From Apostichopus japonicus (lineage: Eukaryota; Echinodermata; Holothuroidea; Aspidochirotida; Stichopodidae): a stretch of DNA of 64,000 nucleotides. The stretch covers positions 16,301,917 to 16,365,916 of the forward strand of contig NC_092571.1 of the NCBI RefSeq assembly GCF_037975245.1, in the 5' to 3' direction. The notes under the pieces were generated by a model that saw nothing but the letters and a program-made list of their open reading frames with translations, searched no databases and had not been told where the DNA came from. Numbering within the stretch: the stretch's first letter is position 1; every line of letters starts with the position of its first letter. The translations under genes were made by a program, and so were the position numbers. Below are positions 1-11,544 of this stretch, piece after piece.

Positions 1-3000
1 TGACCTAATGATGATGATTGTGGGACTGGTTTAAGTGTCAACACTGTAATAACAGTTTATCCTTGAAAATGTGAAAAGAAAGAAAAATATTTGAAAATAA
101 CATATATCAGATCCAGGTGTCACTAAGACATCACATGATTTGCAAATGGTTCGCAAATAACTTTTCCCGACTTCTGGACAAAATCTCGCTACCCACCCAC
201 TCACGCCCCCACCCACCCCCACCCCCCCCCCCCAAAGAAGAAAACAAGTGCCAGACGTGGAAAAAGTTAACTGCAGTGGGTTTGTCGACGGAAATCCGAA
301 TTAAGTTATGTTTTAACATCAAGTCCATGTTAACTTTCAAATGTTCTGAATTTCTGAGCATCGACTCTGACGGGGGGGGGGCGGTGGGGGGGTCTGGTTT
401 GTGGGCCGTGTCCCTGTCGTCATCGATCCTTGGCCTAAAAGGTTTTCAGACCATTGATCTAGGTTCCACATTCGGCGTTCCATGCCTGTATGTAACCACT
501 GTTAGTCTACATTGACGATTTACTCACAATATTTGACCAATATAGAAAGTTCGTGGGCATTGTGCTTCTTTTTCTTTTGTAACTTTTGATCCAGTGAATT
601 GGTAATCCCTACCTTGAATACATCCCGAAAGTGTTATTACTCCAAAAGCTAACATTTTGAAGCAATTCTGTGTCTATAATGCTGTAGAGAGCTGTTTCAA
701 TCCGCTTTCTTCGACATATCATTACATCTTTAAGAGCCCTATCAGATTTCGGTTCCCAATCGTAATACGTTCTTCTTTTTTGAAAGCGAAATAGATCTTT
801 TTTTTAAAGATGCCAATTTCTTTAATAGTCACACCTATTGTTACCATGGGGGACTATAACTACAAATTGAGGGAGATAAAACCCTCGGATGGGAGAAAAT
901 AAGTAGAAAATTTACGGATAATTGGTCGGCAAAAGCCTTTGATCTATTCTTTCCCTATTGGTATTATCATTTCATTCATTTGACTTGCAGTACCAAACGG
1001 TTTCTATTGTTGGATTACGTCATCACAAGTATGCACGGTTGTTTATGAATCAAACTATAGAGGCTTACACGAATTAGTCGTGAAGTAAGTCTTTTCGACG
1101 GAAGAAGACAAAATGCGAAAGGGAAAACTTGCAATCCGTTAGTGCAAGAACATGCACAGGGCTGGACATAATTATGTAGGGTTTGCAGCTAGGGTGTCTC
1201 CACAGAAATTTCGTTTAAAGAAATTTCGTTTATACCTCAGACTTTACCAACCGTTCACTGTAATACACTGAGTATGGAACGGCAGCTTGCAATTAACAAG
1301 CAAATACACCAAACGATAAATGGTACACAAATTAAGCATAGCAAACCGGCAAACCCAGCATAACGCAAAATCGTCGTAAAAATTGCAGTACAAGAAACAT
1401 CGGCTTTCAGCCGCGATCATGTCAGAGTGCGGCCTTTTTTTGAAGTCTTACTTTTTTCCACAAAATTTTTCCGTTAAAATGTGTATACAGTTTTCAGTTA
1501 TTCTTCATCCGATATGTCCGCGGGTACCAATAATTGATCACGGTTCCAAATGATGTACCCCCTCAACTGACCCCTCCCCTCACCACTCACCTATACAATT
1601 GTTATGATATGATCAAAATCAAGGATGTCAAAGTAAGAACCAGTATTATTGTGTAAAACACTTTTTGTCTTGTCTTGAGCTCTGAACGATTCTTGCCACG
1701 CGCTCATTGGAACAAATTAGATGGCCTCTACACGAAACAACTTCAAACATCTTTGGTCGTTTGGTCGTTTCAAGAGGCGATACAGAATTTTAATAAAAAA
1801 TTTAAATTTAAAAACAAAAAGGAAAAATGCAAAGTCCACAAAAGACATCTTAGGCAGTAGGACATCACTATTCATTGGCATGTGTTCCACTAAGACCGAA
1901 TTAAATATAATCATAAACAACATTCCAAGGGTGGGGGGGGGGGGTGACTGACGAATTTTAGGGGAAGGACCGATGCCGGGGTGAGGGAGACGGGACCATG
2001 GCTCCGGTAATGTCCAAAAGGCATAACAAAAAATACAACGACACGAGGTCTAAATTTCTTGCACATATGGGTTCCGAGAGGGCCATTAAATGTACTATAC
2101 AAAAGTCTCACATTCCAGGAACTCCCTGGGACTCCTAACTGATGCATGGGTGTACACCACACGGGCGTGCTGCCGTCATGGGAAACCTTTCAATACCACT
2201 GAAATTCGATCTGACGTCTGTCTCCCCCACCCCCATTGCAAACATGTCTCGAGGGCCCGTACCATATCGCGGATGACAGGAAATGTTTGAAAACAAATCT
2301 ACACATCTCAGTATATCTTGGTAAGTTTTGGAACGCTTTAAAGGGTAAGGCAGACAAAACAGACACTTTTTAAAGAAAAGTCACACATGAAAGAACGAAA
2401 AATCAAACAACCGAACGACTGATCCGATCTCAAACCCAGTCCCCTTGCATCGAGAATGTGACATCATCGACAGGTGTGTATCACGGTTCCCTTACATACA
2501 CAGGGAACATAATTCTACACATGATGATCTCAGCCAAAAGACCAAAAGGCAGGAATACAAGGTACAGTATATAAGATACAGGTATGGACTTATGCGCGTC
2601 TGTCCTTCGAACTCTATTGGCTTTTTTACTCCTAATGAAGCAATGCAATTGATGACTTCGAATGCAGTGCTTTTCATCAAAGTGTATGGCGCCCTCTTTT
2701 TCTATAATACGTCTCATTTTGCACGTCCACAGCACGTGGGAAATATCATTGATGTTGAACCAGACACGGTTGACTTTTCTAGGAAACAGAGGGCCAAATG
2801 TGACGTTAGAAATGCCCGTGTACTGCTCAATAACCTATATAACAAAACTGACGTCGGGTGTAGGCCACCACTGTTACTTTTCCATTTGCATGGGGGTGGG
2901 GATGGGGGCGACTGGGATAACACTAACAAAGCTAAGTTTGTTTTAAGGTGAGTATTAATAGTTCATTATTTGGAAATATTGGAATATTAACATTTCGTGA

Positions 3001-3078
3001 AAAATTCCTCAAGACATTTTCAGACAGATATATGAAGTGTCCAATGGAGACACTTTCGTTATTACTCTTGCCCCTCCC
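1..3078. other. No gene recognised; AT-rich intergenic DNA
   Basis: No open reading frame here resembles a known protein, and none is bounded by convincing splice sites. Poly-C and poly-G runs occur near 220-232, 371-380 and 1935-1944. The longest open frame (2445-2951, plus) has no recognisable domain and an amino-acid make-up expected of random AT-rich DNA. Confidence 0.6.
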
Positions 3079-3216
3079 TTCCTCCTCCTCCTCCTCCTCC
3101 TCCTCCTCCTCCTCCTCCTCCTCCTCCTCCTCCTCCTCCTCCTCCTCCTCTCCTCCTCTCCTCCTCCTCCTCCTCCTACTCCTCCTCCTCCTCCTCCTCC
3201 TCCTCCTCCTCCTCCA
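3079..3216. repeat. (CTC)n / (GAG)n trinucleotide microsatellite
   Basis: About 138 bp of almost pure CTC repeat with a few interruptions (near 3150-3160 and 3178). It generates artificial open frames of poly-Ser, poly-Leu, poly-Arg and poly-Glu on both strands. These are not genes. Confidence 0.95.
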
Positions 3217-3901
3217 AGAAGCAGGCACAAAATGTCACCAAATTTGATGCAGAAAGTTTTTACAGCAATTTTATTAGACAAATCGACTTCAGCCACCGGA
3301 ATATCCCTTCCAATTAATATGATCAATAGGGCCATGTGATGCCAGTAGTGTCCCTAGAATCTGAAAACTGTTTTTATTTTCCCTTTTTTCAAGGTTAAAT
3401 GTAAACAATGCTGACACCGAAAAACTTTGCCATACTTTGGTCATGTTACAAGGTTCAATAGCATTAGATTCACATTTTAGAGAAAAACCATTACCCGTCA
3501 ACTGCACTAGAGAAAATAATATTTTAATAAATAAAGAAAAACATGAAATGTTTTAGAACATGTGGTTCGATGATGTCATATTTTAGACTTGATCAAGTCT
3601 TCAAGCTTTGATTGTCAAGCGATGCTGTTCATAACAGTTATATGCATTCACATAGGCTACGCCAATTATATATAATGGTTAGGCTGATGTCACCCTTAAT
3701 CGAAAAATGTGGTAATGCAAAGTAAGATACACTGGAAATACAAGTTGTCAGTTTAGTGTATCTATCTTCCAACACGAAAAGGGATATACTAAGTATGACT
3801 CTTATAAATGAATAAACATCAACCTGAAAAATTCGTGGAACATTTTGTTGCTGTTCTGTGTGCACTTGTGTACTAAAGAAATAATACATCGCTAAATTAT
3901 T

Positions 3902-3953
3902 ATTATTATCTATATATATAATATATATATAATATATATATATGTATGTATAT

Positions 3954-3989
<36 letters not shown>

Positions 3990-4043
3990 GTATGTATATA
4001 TATATATAATATATATATATGTATGTATATATAAATATATTGA
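3902..4043. repeat. (TA)n with TATG interruptions, compound microsatellite
   Basis: Alternating TA and TATGTATG blocks over about 140 bp. The Tyr/Ile-rich open frames on the minus strand here are an artefact of the repeat. Confidence 0.9.
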
Positions 4044-6727
4044 ATTAAAAAACATTTCATCCAAATAACGTAACCTTTTCTTTGCTAAATCATTTTTACT
4101 GCTTAAGTTCAATCGTGTAATAACCCCATTAATTACGTCATGTTGTCAAGTGTTACAGAAAACCAATTTGCGCACCATAAAATGAACAATCTTCTCTTAC
4201 TTCGTTAACTAATTTGTGTACGCTCTTCCTTTCATTATAAGCTTTTAAAAGGTTCTTAGCCTGGTAAATATTACAGATCTTCTAGCAATTCCCGGCAGGA
4301 CGCCAAACCCCCGGCAATGTTGCACAAGTTATTACAAGTGCTATTCCTAAGTGAACTGTATGCTGCGAGGAAAGTTGTTAATTACGGCCATATAACCTTA
4401 AACCTGGCAGTGTGTATGGCTCCTTAATAGCTTGCCATTTAAAAGCTTATAACGAATCAATATAAACCACGAACTAAACGTTTGAACAAAAGCATGCATA
4501 GCACGGACTATACACATGTCTTTGAGAGACCTAAACGGCGTCCCACAGGGAACTGTCAGTCACGCTGTGTTATTGTTACATAGTTGGTATTTACAAGCGT
4601 TAAGAAACTGTACTCTGAAGTGGGGTTTTTAATTCCTTTGAACACTAAAGATAATCCGGCAGTATGCACTCTATGATACTTTGGCTTAATTATACATAAA
4701 TTGTCACTAAAGAATCTTCTTTCCGGGTCGTAAGAAGTCTAACATCAAGTTTTTCATTCGAACAAGGAAAAACTTTGAAAAAGAAACAACCGTTTTGAAG
4801 TTGTTTTAAAACATTCATTTAGTGAAACACTTGTAGTTTAAATCTGCAAATGCTTTTACTTCGGTTTAGTATACGTCCGTGCACATTTATACATATATGG
4901 TTTGTATAGACTTACCGAGGTCCAACCGCACTGAACATAGGCTGAGTATTCCGTGCAGGGCTTTTTAAAGTGATTCAATAATGTCCTCCAAACAGGAAAA
5001 ACTATGCCAATAGCTAAATTTTAAGACATTAATAACCTTTACAATTACTTTCGCTATAAACATTGTAATTTAAAATTTCATACCTCAACGCATTGTTTAA
5101 AGGCCAAATGTTATGTCAATGTTAGCTAATAATTTAAGACTTCCTATCTTCAAAGTATCCAGTATTTTTTTCAATGGAGGTCGGGGTGGGGGGGGGGGGG
5201 GTCGCACACAACCTAATTACAATAAATCTTCAAACTGCGCTATTAATGTTCTACTAATATATTAAGAGAAATGTTTCCTGTACTATTGTCGATACAATAA
5301 ATACCGAATACTTGGGAAACAAAGAAAGGTAATCCCATTTTGCGCCCCGCTCCTTTACGTCCTCCCACCCCCCCCCCCCACACAACCTCCCTTTTTTCAT
5401 TTCTGGTATACCTGTAATCTAAGTGAGCTCGGAATGGGTTTATTGTTAGATATATTTAGCTATAGATTCCCGACTAATTCAACAGAACTGACTGAAGTGC
5501 ATCCACCAGTGGATGTTACACATTCAACTTGTAGTAGTTTGCTCAGTTTATTAATGTATACCACTGTATAGGACAGAGCAGTGACTAACGAGTAAAATTG
5601 TATGGGAGTTCTTGGCTCAGCAATACGTTTCAAACACATAGCATCGTAAAATATGTATACCCTTGGTAAAGAAGCCTTGCCTCAACTCCGCCATCAGCCC
5701 CCCCCCCCCTCCCTCATGCATGGTAAAAGGCTGGTTGCGTCACTGCTACCGATATTGGTATTGGCTCAAAGTGAATCACTAAGTATTCTATTGGCGTATG
5801 AAATTCTTCTTATCTAGAAGATGGAATCAGGTTGACGTGATGACCTATGTGTTTTTTGTTCTGTGTGTGTGGTATCTTCGGTGCATTGTGATCAAGGCTG
5901 GGGTGGGGGGGGGGTGGAACAATAAGTCATCTTGTTCTCCAACATATTTCTCCTGTCATTTAATCCAATCACTCCAAAGCAATTTAGAGTTTGTGAAGAG
6001 CCCCATCACATTATATTTCTGATAAAGTTCTGCTGCAGGGCCAATTTTGGTGAAGACACATTTCACCATGACATCACATAAAGGCTGCTTCAAGGTGGGG
6101 GGGGGGGGTCATTTTTAATATGGAAGATAGGTGGGTACTATAAACATGAGGTAATTCTTCATCCTCATTAGGAGTCTTAATGGGGTTGGGCGGGGGTGGG
6201 GGGGGGGGGAGACCTAGGAACGAAGTAGAAAAGCAGAAAAGAAAAACTGGGGGTGCCCAGGATCTGACATGTACACCCCTCCCCCACCCATCACTGGAAG
6301 AAGCTTATTTATAAAATCCACCCGGTGGCTGCGCTGTTCCCCCTCGGGACGCGGCTTTTCAAACTTTAACATTCTTTCTGTAGGTTTATTGTGGTATTAG
6401 ACTCGTGCCGTTTGCACCTGTATAATAAATACGCTTACTGGTTACGGTGTCGGATACCAACAATACAAATAGTGCGTTTTGTTAATGATATTCATACTCG
6501 ACTAAGGCTCTGTATGGAAGCTCTTGTTCAGTTGTTTCCAAGGTAACGTATTGATGATGTAAACTGTATCATAACGTTGGCCTTTATACAATTTCAGTTG
6601 CATATATATATATAAACCTCATATGGAAACCGCCTGCCAAAATATAATATTATTATTATTTAAGGGCCGAAAAGACACATATCAGGTAATCAGAAACAGT
6701 TCACTTAATGGGGATAAGTGAGGTGTG

Positions 6728-6780
6728 AGGGGTGGTGGTGGTGGTGGTGGTGGCGGTGGGCGGGGGGGGGGGGGGGGGGT
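6728..6780 (+). repeat. (GGT)n followed by a long G homopolymer
   Basis: A GGT trinucleotide repeat runs into GGC/GGGC and then an uninterrupted G run of about 17. The strand is potentially G-quadruplex forming. Confidence 0.85.
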
Positions 6781-7341
6781 TGGGGTTGAGTGAAATTGGG
6801 TTTGAGGGAGGTAGAGGTGTTAACAAAAAGTAAATGGTTTACCCTATAAGCTATAGATAGAGAGAAAAAAATATATTTAATCTGAGTTGCTCAAAAGTAA
6901 AATAATATATTCTGCTGACTAGTTGACCAGTTCTAAGATAAGTACTATCCAGATGGGTATTATCCACGTGGGTACTAAGACTATTTACCCATCATCATGA
7001 TCACCGAGGGAAATTAACAATGGTTAGCTATGTGTCTGTGTGTATATATCGGAGTTTAAAATGAATTAAATCAATAAAAGACTTGTGTTACATGGTACAC
7101 GAGCATATAACATACTCGTACTCGATTACACTATGTTTCTGTACTCAATTGAACACTATAGATTAAACGAACGGCTCTTTCCTTCTGGAACTATTTTGCA
7201 TTTCTCCTTCTCGGAGGGTCTGGCTGTTATTATATAAGGCTGGGTTTGTTGGAAGGGGCCTCAAAGCCTCTCTGAATTCTTTATATGGTATATCACCACC
7301 AAAACTTCACGCAGAAATTTTGAGTTGACCAAATAGATGAC

Positions 7342-7366
7342 ACGGTGATGATTTCGTCATCACCGT
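7342..7366. repeat. Perfect short hairpin, 10-bp arms
   Basis: ACGGTGATGA and its reverse complement flank a 5-nt loop, TTTCG. It is isolated in intergenic DNA. Function unknown; it could be chance or a transposon remnant. Confidence 0.6.
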
Positions 7367-8017
7367 TTCATTCGGTTATTCCCCCTCCTTTCTATGACGT
7401 ACATGGGATTCCCGCAATATGTAACTCTAGTCGCAATGTTTGATCTGTGTAAAATCTACAAAGACGCGTAAACGTTGTACTCAATATAATATATATTGTC
7501 AATATGCCACATGTACCAACCATGACTCACACACACTGCAGTTCGTTGGACTGTCGTGTCTATAAAGATGTACATTATTCATGCATATATACCAAAGTGC
7601 ATTAGGGCTCCCATAACACGAACGACACGACATAATACATAAATTCAATTCCAGACGTATCGTTTATATGTGATTATTCTTAGAAAGGATCTTAAAAAGT
7701 TTATTATTGCATTCCGACATCTTAACCATATATACGCAAAATGTTACAATGTTTGTAATAGCTCTTTGGCTAGAAAAAAATGTTTTGAAGGAAATTGCAA
7801 GGAAGTAGCTCGTATACTCGATACAAATAATCATTGGCGTTTCTTTACTTAAATGGTTCCTCCAAAACGGTTCCACATGCATGTGTTCACACTAATTATT
7901 TCAGTGTGTTCTGTTAAGGTATAGCCTATAAACACACCATAGTTGTATATGTATGTATGTTGTATCATATCCTGTCCATGCAAGATCTTAATATACTTGA
8001 CATAATAACAAAGCTTA

Positions 8018-8068
8018 ATATATATATATATATATATATATACATACATACATACATACATATATATA
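8018..8068. repeat. (TA)n / (CATA)n microsatellite
   Basis: A pure TA run is followed by five CATA units and more TA. Confidence 0.9.
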
Positions 8069-8254
8069 GACAAATGTATTCCGTAATATTGAGCTCACTG
8101 ATTGCTCTTGTCCCAAGTAAGAAATACAAAGTCTAATGTACTCTACATACAATGTTTAGAGTAATAGTCGTACACAGACAAATGTAATCCCTCTTTGAAA
8201 ATCCCTCTCCTACAACTAGCCCCACCCTCTCACCCATCCTCACGTTCCTAAGAC

Positions 8255-9323
8255 CAGGGCGGCGATTTGTTTCAAATATTGGGGGGACATTTGCTTGGGT
8301 GCAGGCGCGTAGCAACTACATCCCAAAAATGTAGATCAGTCTTGGATAATGGCAGGACGCGTATCTGTTCTCTGACACTATCTAAGCGGAGCGCGACCAT
8401 GGGTTCGCGCGTAGCGCACAAGATTTTTTTTGTGGCAAATATACCTCCCAGATCGCCGGAAATAACACTTCCCAGACCCAATGATGCTCCAAAACCTCCT
8501 TAAATTTGAGATCTCATGGCTAAGAAATTTAAGTTGGGGGAAACACATGGGCGTCTGCAGAAAAACAATCAGGGGACAAATAATGCAAGTAGACTCTTGT
8601 ATACGATGGGTCTGGGTCCTCTCCCAGGAAACAATTATAGACTGCCGCAAATGCGATTTCCTTCCAAAATTTAACAACTGTGGATAAATGTAATAAAGTG
8701 AGAACTGTTGCATGTCATTTGCACAATGCTGGATCAAACTGCGCCAAAGTTCAATACAGGGAAATTATCAATGCAGCGCGCGGTCAAGAAAAATTGGTGG
8801 GGACACGGTATATCCTGTCCCCACCTCTGAAAAAGTTGGTGGGGACGCGTCCCCCTGTCACCACCAGGATATACGCCAAGGTCCGTCTAGCTAATTCATT
8901 TCGAAAATAAGTAAAAACTACTCTCGGTGAAAGTCTGTGCCGTTTTTTGGTGATATTTAGTAACAAATTGTCACACGGTTAGACATGCGCGTAGCGAGGA
9001 ATTTGCCAAGGGAGGGGCGAAACTTTTAGGCAATCTATCTGAGCGTGGCGCCACCATGAGTTGGCGCGAAGCGTTAAAGGAAATTTTGGCCGAAAATGCC
9101 TGGAAAATCGCTGGAAATGGCACTTCCCAGGCCTTGTAAGTTGCATCTTAGCATTTTTTGTTGAAATTATTAGCGATATCATAAAAAAAAATATGCTCTT
9201 TTAGCCACAAAAAACTATGCCACCAAATATTGGGGGGATATTAGATACTATATCCCCCACCTAAAATATTGGGGGACATGTCCCCCCCCCCCGTCCCTCC
9301 CCCCCCCATGATCGCCGCCCATG
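8255..9323. mobile_element. Non-autonomous hAT-type element with 8-bp target duplication
   Basis: The element starts CAGGGCGGCGAT and ends ATCGCCGCCCATG, so the termini are inverted repeats differing by one inserted base. It is flanked by the direct repeat CCTAAGAC at 8247-8254 and 9324-9331. An 8-bp duplication and CAGGG-type termini are typical of the hAT superfamily. No transposase frame is visible in its 1,069 bp, so it would depend on an enzyme made elsewhere. Inside are two diverged copies (about 8377-8417 and 9033-9073) of a module also found at 53.9-54.4 kb. Subterminal G-rich stretches beginning ATATTGGGGGG occur at both ends. Confidence 0.85.
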
Positions 9324-9331
9324 CCTAAGAC

Positions 9332-10666
9332 CTATACAGGCGCTGACTTATAGTGGCAGCTTCAAAAAATTATGTTATCGCAGGCGACTTTTATTTAAGC
9401 TTGGTGGTTGTAGAGTATACGCTATGCATTGAAAGAGAGACGACTTTAAAATCGAGAAGATTGAAATGCGCTTTCAATATTGAGACCAAACTCAAAGGGA
9501 AAGACGCTAAAGACTGGTGTAAGTGAGTTAATAACCGTACTCAGCAATGAAAACTTTTCCGAAAGATGTTTGGATTTGCTATAGTGTACTCTCTTAATTC
9601 TAACAAGAGTGAAACTTCAATCTAACAGAGTATCTAGGATGGTCACTCTTAAATTCAGAGGACTATTTACCATCAGATTGAATTCTTGCAAATTTATAGC
9701 TCTTCAAGAAATGACATGAAGTCACCCAATTGATAAGTGCAGTTTTCACTCTTCTATTAACAGTGACCATAATGGGGTTTTCTCTTCTTTTTTGTATTCT
9801 TTTTTTTTAACAGTGACATCGTTAATGTTAGCCCTCAGTTGCACCAATACTGATGGGTTTCATTTTCAGTTTATTAATGTATAGATGTGTACACATTGAC
9901 ACTGAACAGAAATATGTCAATTTGAGCATTTCTGGCGTTCCATGGGTAAGGATATGCGTATTGTGTGTACTGTTAATGCATTCGTCGTGTTTCCAAGTGT
10001 TAGCTAAACCTTAGAACCCTTCCACTTCAATAGAAAAGGAATGGAGGGGCAAAATACGAGAATAAGTTTAGTTATACCTTAGTAGATCCTTACCAGCCAG
10101 GGTGCTAATCAATTTTGAAGCGTTCTCAGAATAAAAGAGGACTTCAAATGTATTGGATACGATTCTGGACTCGATATGACCAATCTAGCAACACATAAAC
10201 ATTTCATTAAACAACCTGTCCTACTATAATAGCTTCTAATCGACCTGTTGAGCCCTCGAGGAATGAAAGTGAAGCTAAGAAAGACTTGTCAAATAAATCG
10301 ATGGATTTTTTTCAGACTAAGTTCAGTTGGCGGCAAACCAGTTTATCAATATAATTGATTCTGTGGTGTAGAACCGTATATTCAGGATTATGTCAGAGCA
10401 GCCATGCACAATTCTCTATTCAGGGTATGATAACGAAAGGTATTTTACCGCCTGTTTTGGCAATGTATGACGTTTCCCGCCAAGTGTTGTAAGATACACA
10501 GTTGTATAGTCTGCTACACTAGAGTACCACCAGTGGTGTCACCAGACATGTGGAGGTGATGGTGCGGTGGGGGAAGGGTAGAGTGGGGGACAACATCAAA
10601 ATGGGAGACACTGTCTCGCACCCTAGCTGTCCAGGTGGTGCATGAACCCCAGGTCAGAACCTCTGT
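9332..10666. other. No gene recognised; spacer between two hAT-type elements
   Basis: AT-rich sequence with no protein-like frame and no tRNA-like or repeat structure that I could recognise. Confidence 0.55.
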
Positions 10667-10674
10667 GTTAGAGT

Positions 10675-11536
10675 CAGCGACGTAGCCAGGAATTTGAAAG
10701 GGGGAGCACTTTTTGCGATTGATATGGAGGAGGGGTCTAATGGGAGGGGGTGGTACCCTCCCCTTTGAGATTTTTTTGAACAATTGAAGGTCCTTATATG
10801 CGATTTGGTGCAATGTTTTGCCAGTTTCATCATTATCATATGATATCATATTATCAGCAGATTTTGTTTCCTGTTTGAATTATTTTACATGTTCTTTTAC
10901 ATATTATATCAGAAAGACAAACATAGTGCTCTTTTACAATTTTTCTAGTAGGATGATTCTTGTTTATTGTTCAATGTCTGGACTTCAATACATTTGACGA
11001 ACTTAACTGATGGACAATATAAACTTTCATATTTTGTAAGACAGTCAGATTTGCAGTGGCCTAAAAACAAGAAACGTTTTCGCAGTGTATTAGCAGTGTA
11101 ATCATTATTTATAGGAAGCGCGTATCACGTACGATTGCTTGCTTAGCTTCATAATATGCTGTTCGTGCAACAACTTAGGACGAATAATAGAAAGGATGGG
11201 AACGAACGTTGATGACGTCGTTGTGCATATACGGTTCGTGACACTCCATCGTGTGCGGTTAGGTATGCAATATGTATTTTATTACGCAGTGGCCAACTGT
11301 AGGCTTGTAATAGGCTAAATTTAGCTTATTGCATCTGCCAAACTAAGTAAGAAGCTGCATCAGTAGGCCTGAATGTTACTACGATTATAATCGAGTTAAC
11401 AGAGCTGACGGGTATTCAAGATCAAAAGAGCACTGACAAAATACCATGCTAATAAAACAACAGTTTTTAAAAAAATTTCGACACTGAAAGGGGGAGAGCA
11501 GTCGCTCCCCTTGCCCTCCCCCTGGCTACGTCCCTG
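10675..11536. mobile_element. Non-autonomous hAT-type element with 8-bp target duplication
   Basis: The 5' end reads CAGCGACGTAGCCAGG and the 3' end is the reverse complement of CAGGGACGTAGCCAGG, a match of 15 of 16 bases. Both ends are flanked by GTTAGAGT (10667-10674 and 11537-11544). This is the textbook arrangement of a hAT superfamily insertion. The 862-bp interior shows no transposase frame. Subterminal GGGGGAG / CTCCCC stretches resemble those of the element at 8255-9323, but the termini differ, so it is a different family. Confidence 0.88.
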
Positions 11537-11544
11537 GTTAGAGT

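Larger units (their letters stand above)
4044..8017. other. No gene recognised; intergenic DNA with G/C homopolymers
   Basis: Nothing protein-like was recognised. The stretch holds many poly-G or poly-C tracts (near 5189-5200, 5370-5379, 5699-5709, 6097-6107, 6200-6209 and 6761-6778), a GGT repeat and a short perfect hairpin at 7342-7366. Confidence 0.6.

Noticed and set aside
2445-2951. 168-codon plus-strand open frame
   Set aside because: No recognisable domain, composition like random AT-rich DNA, overlapping frames on the other strand, and no splice context. I treat it as chance.
3009-3339. Poly-Ser, poly-Leu, poly-Arg and poly-Glu open frames on both strands
   Set aside because: All are translations of the CTC microsatellite.
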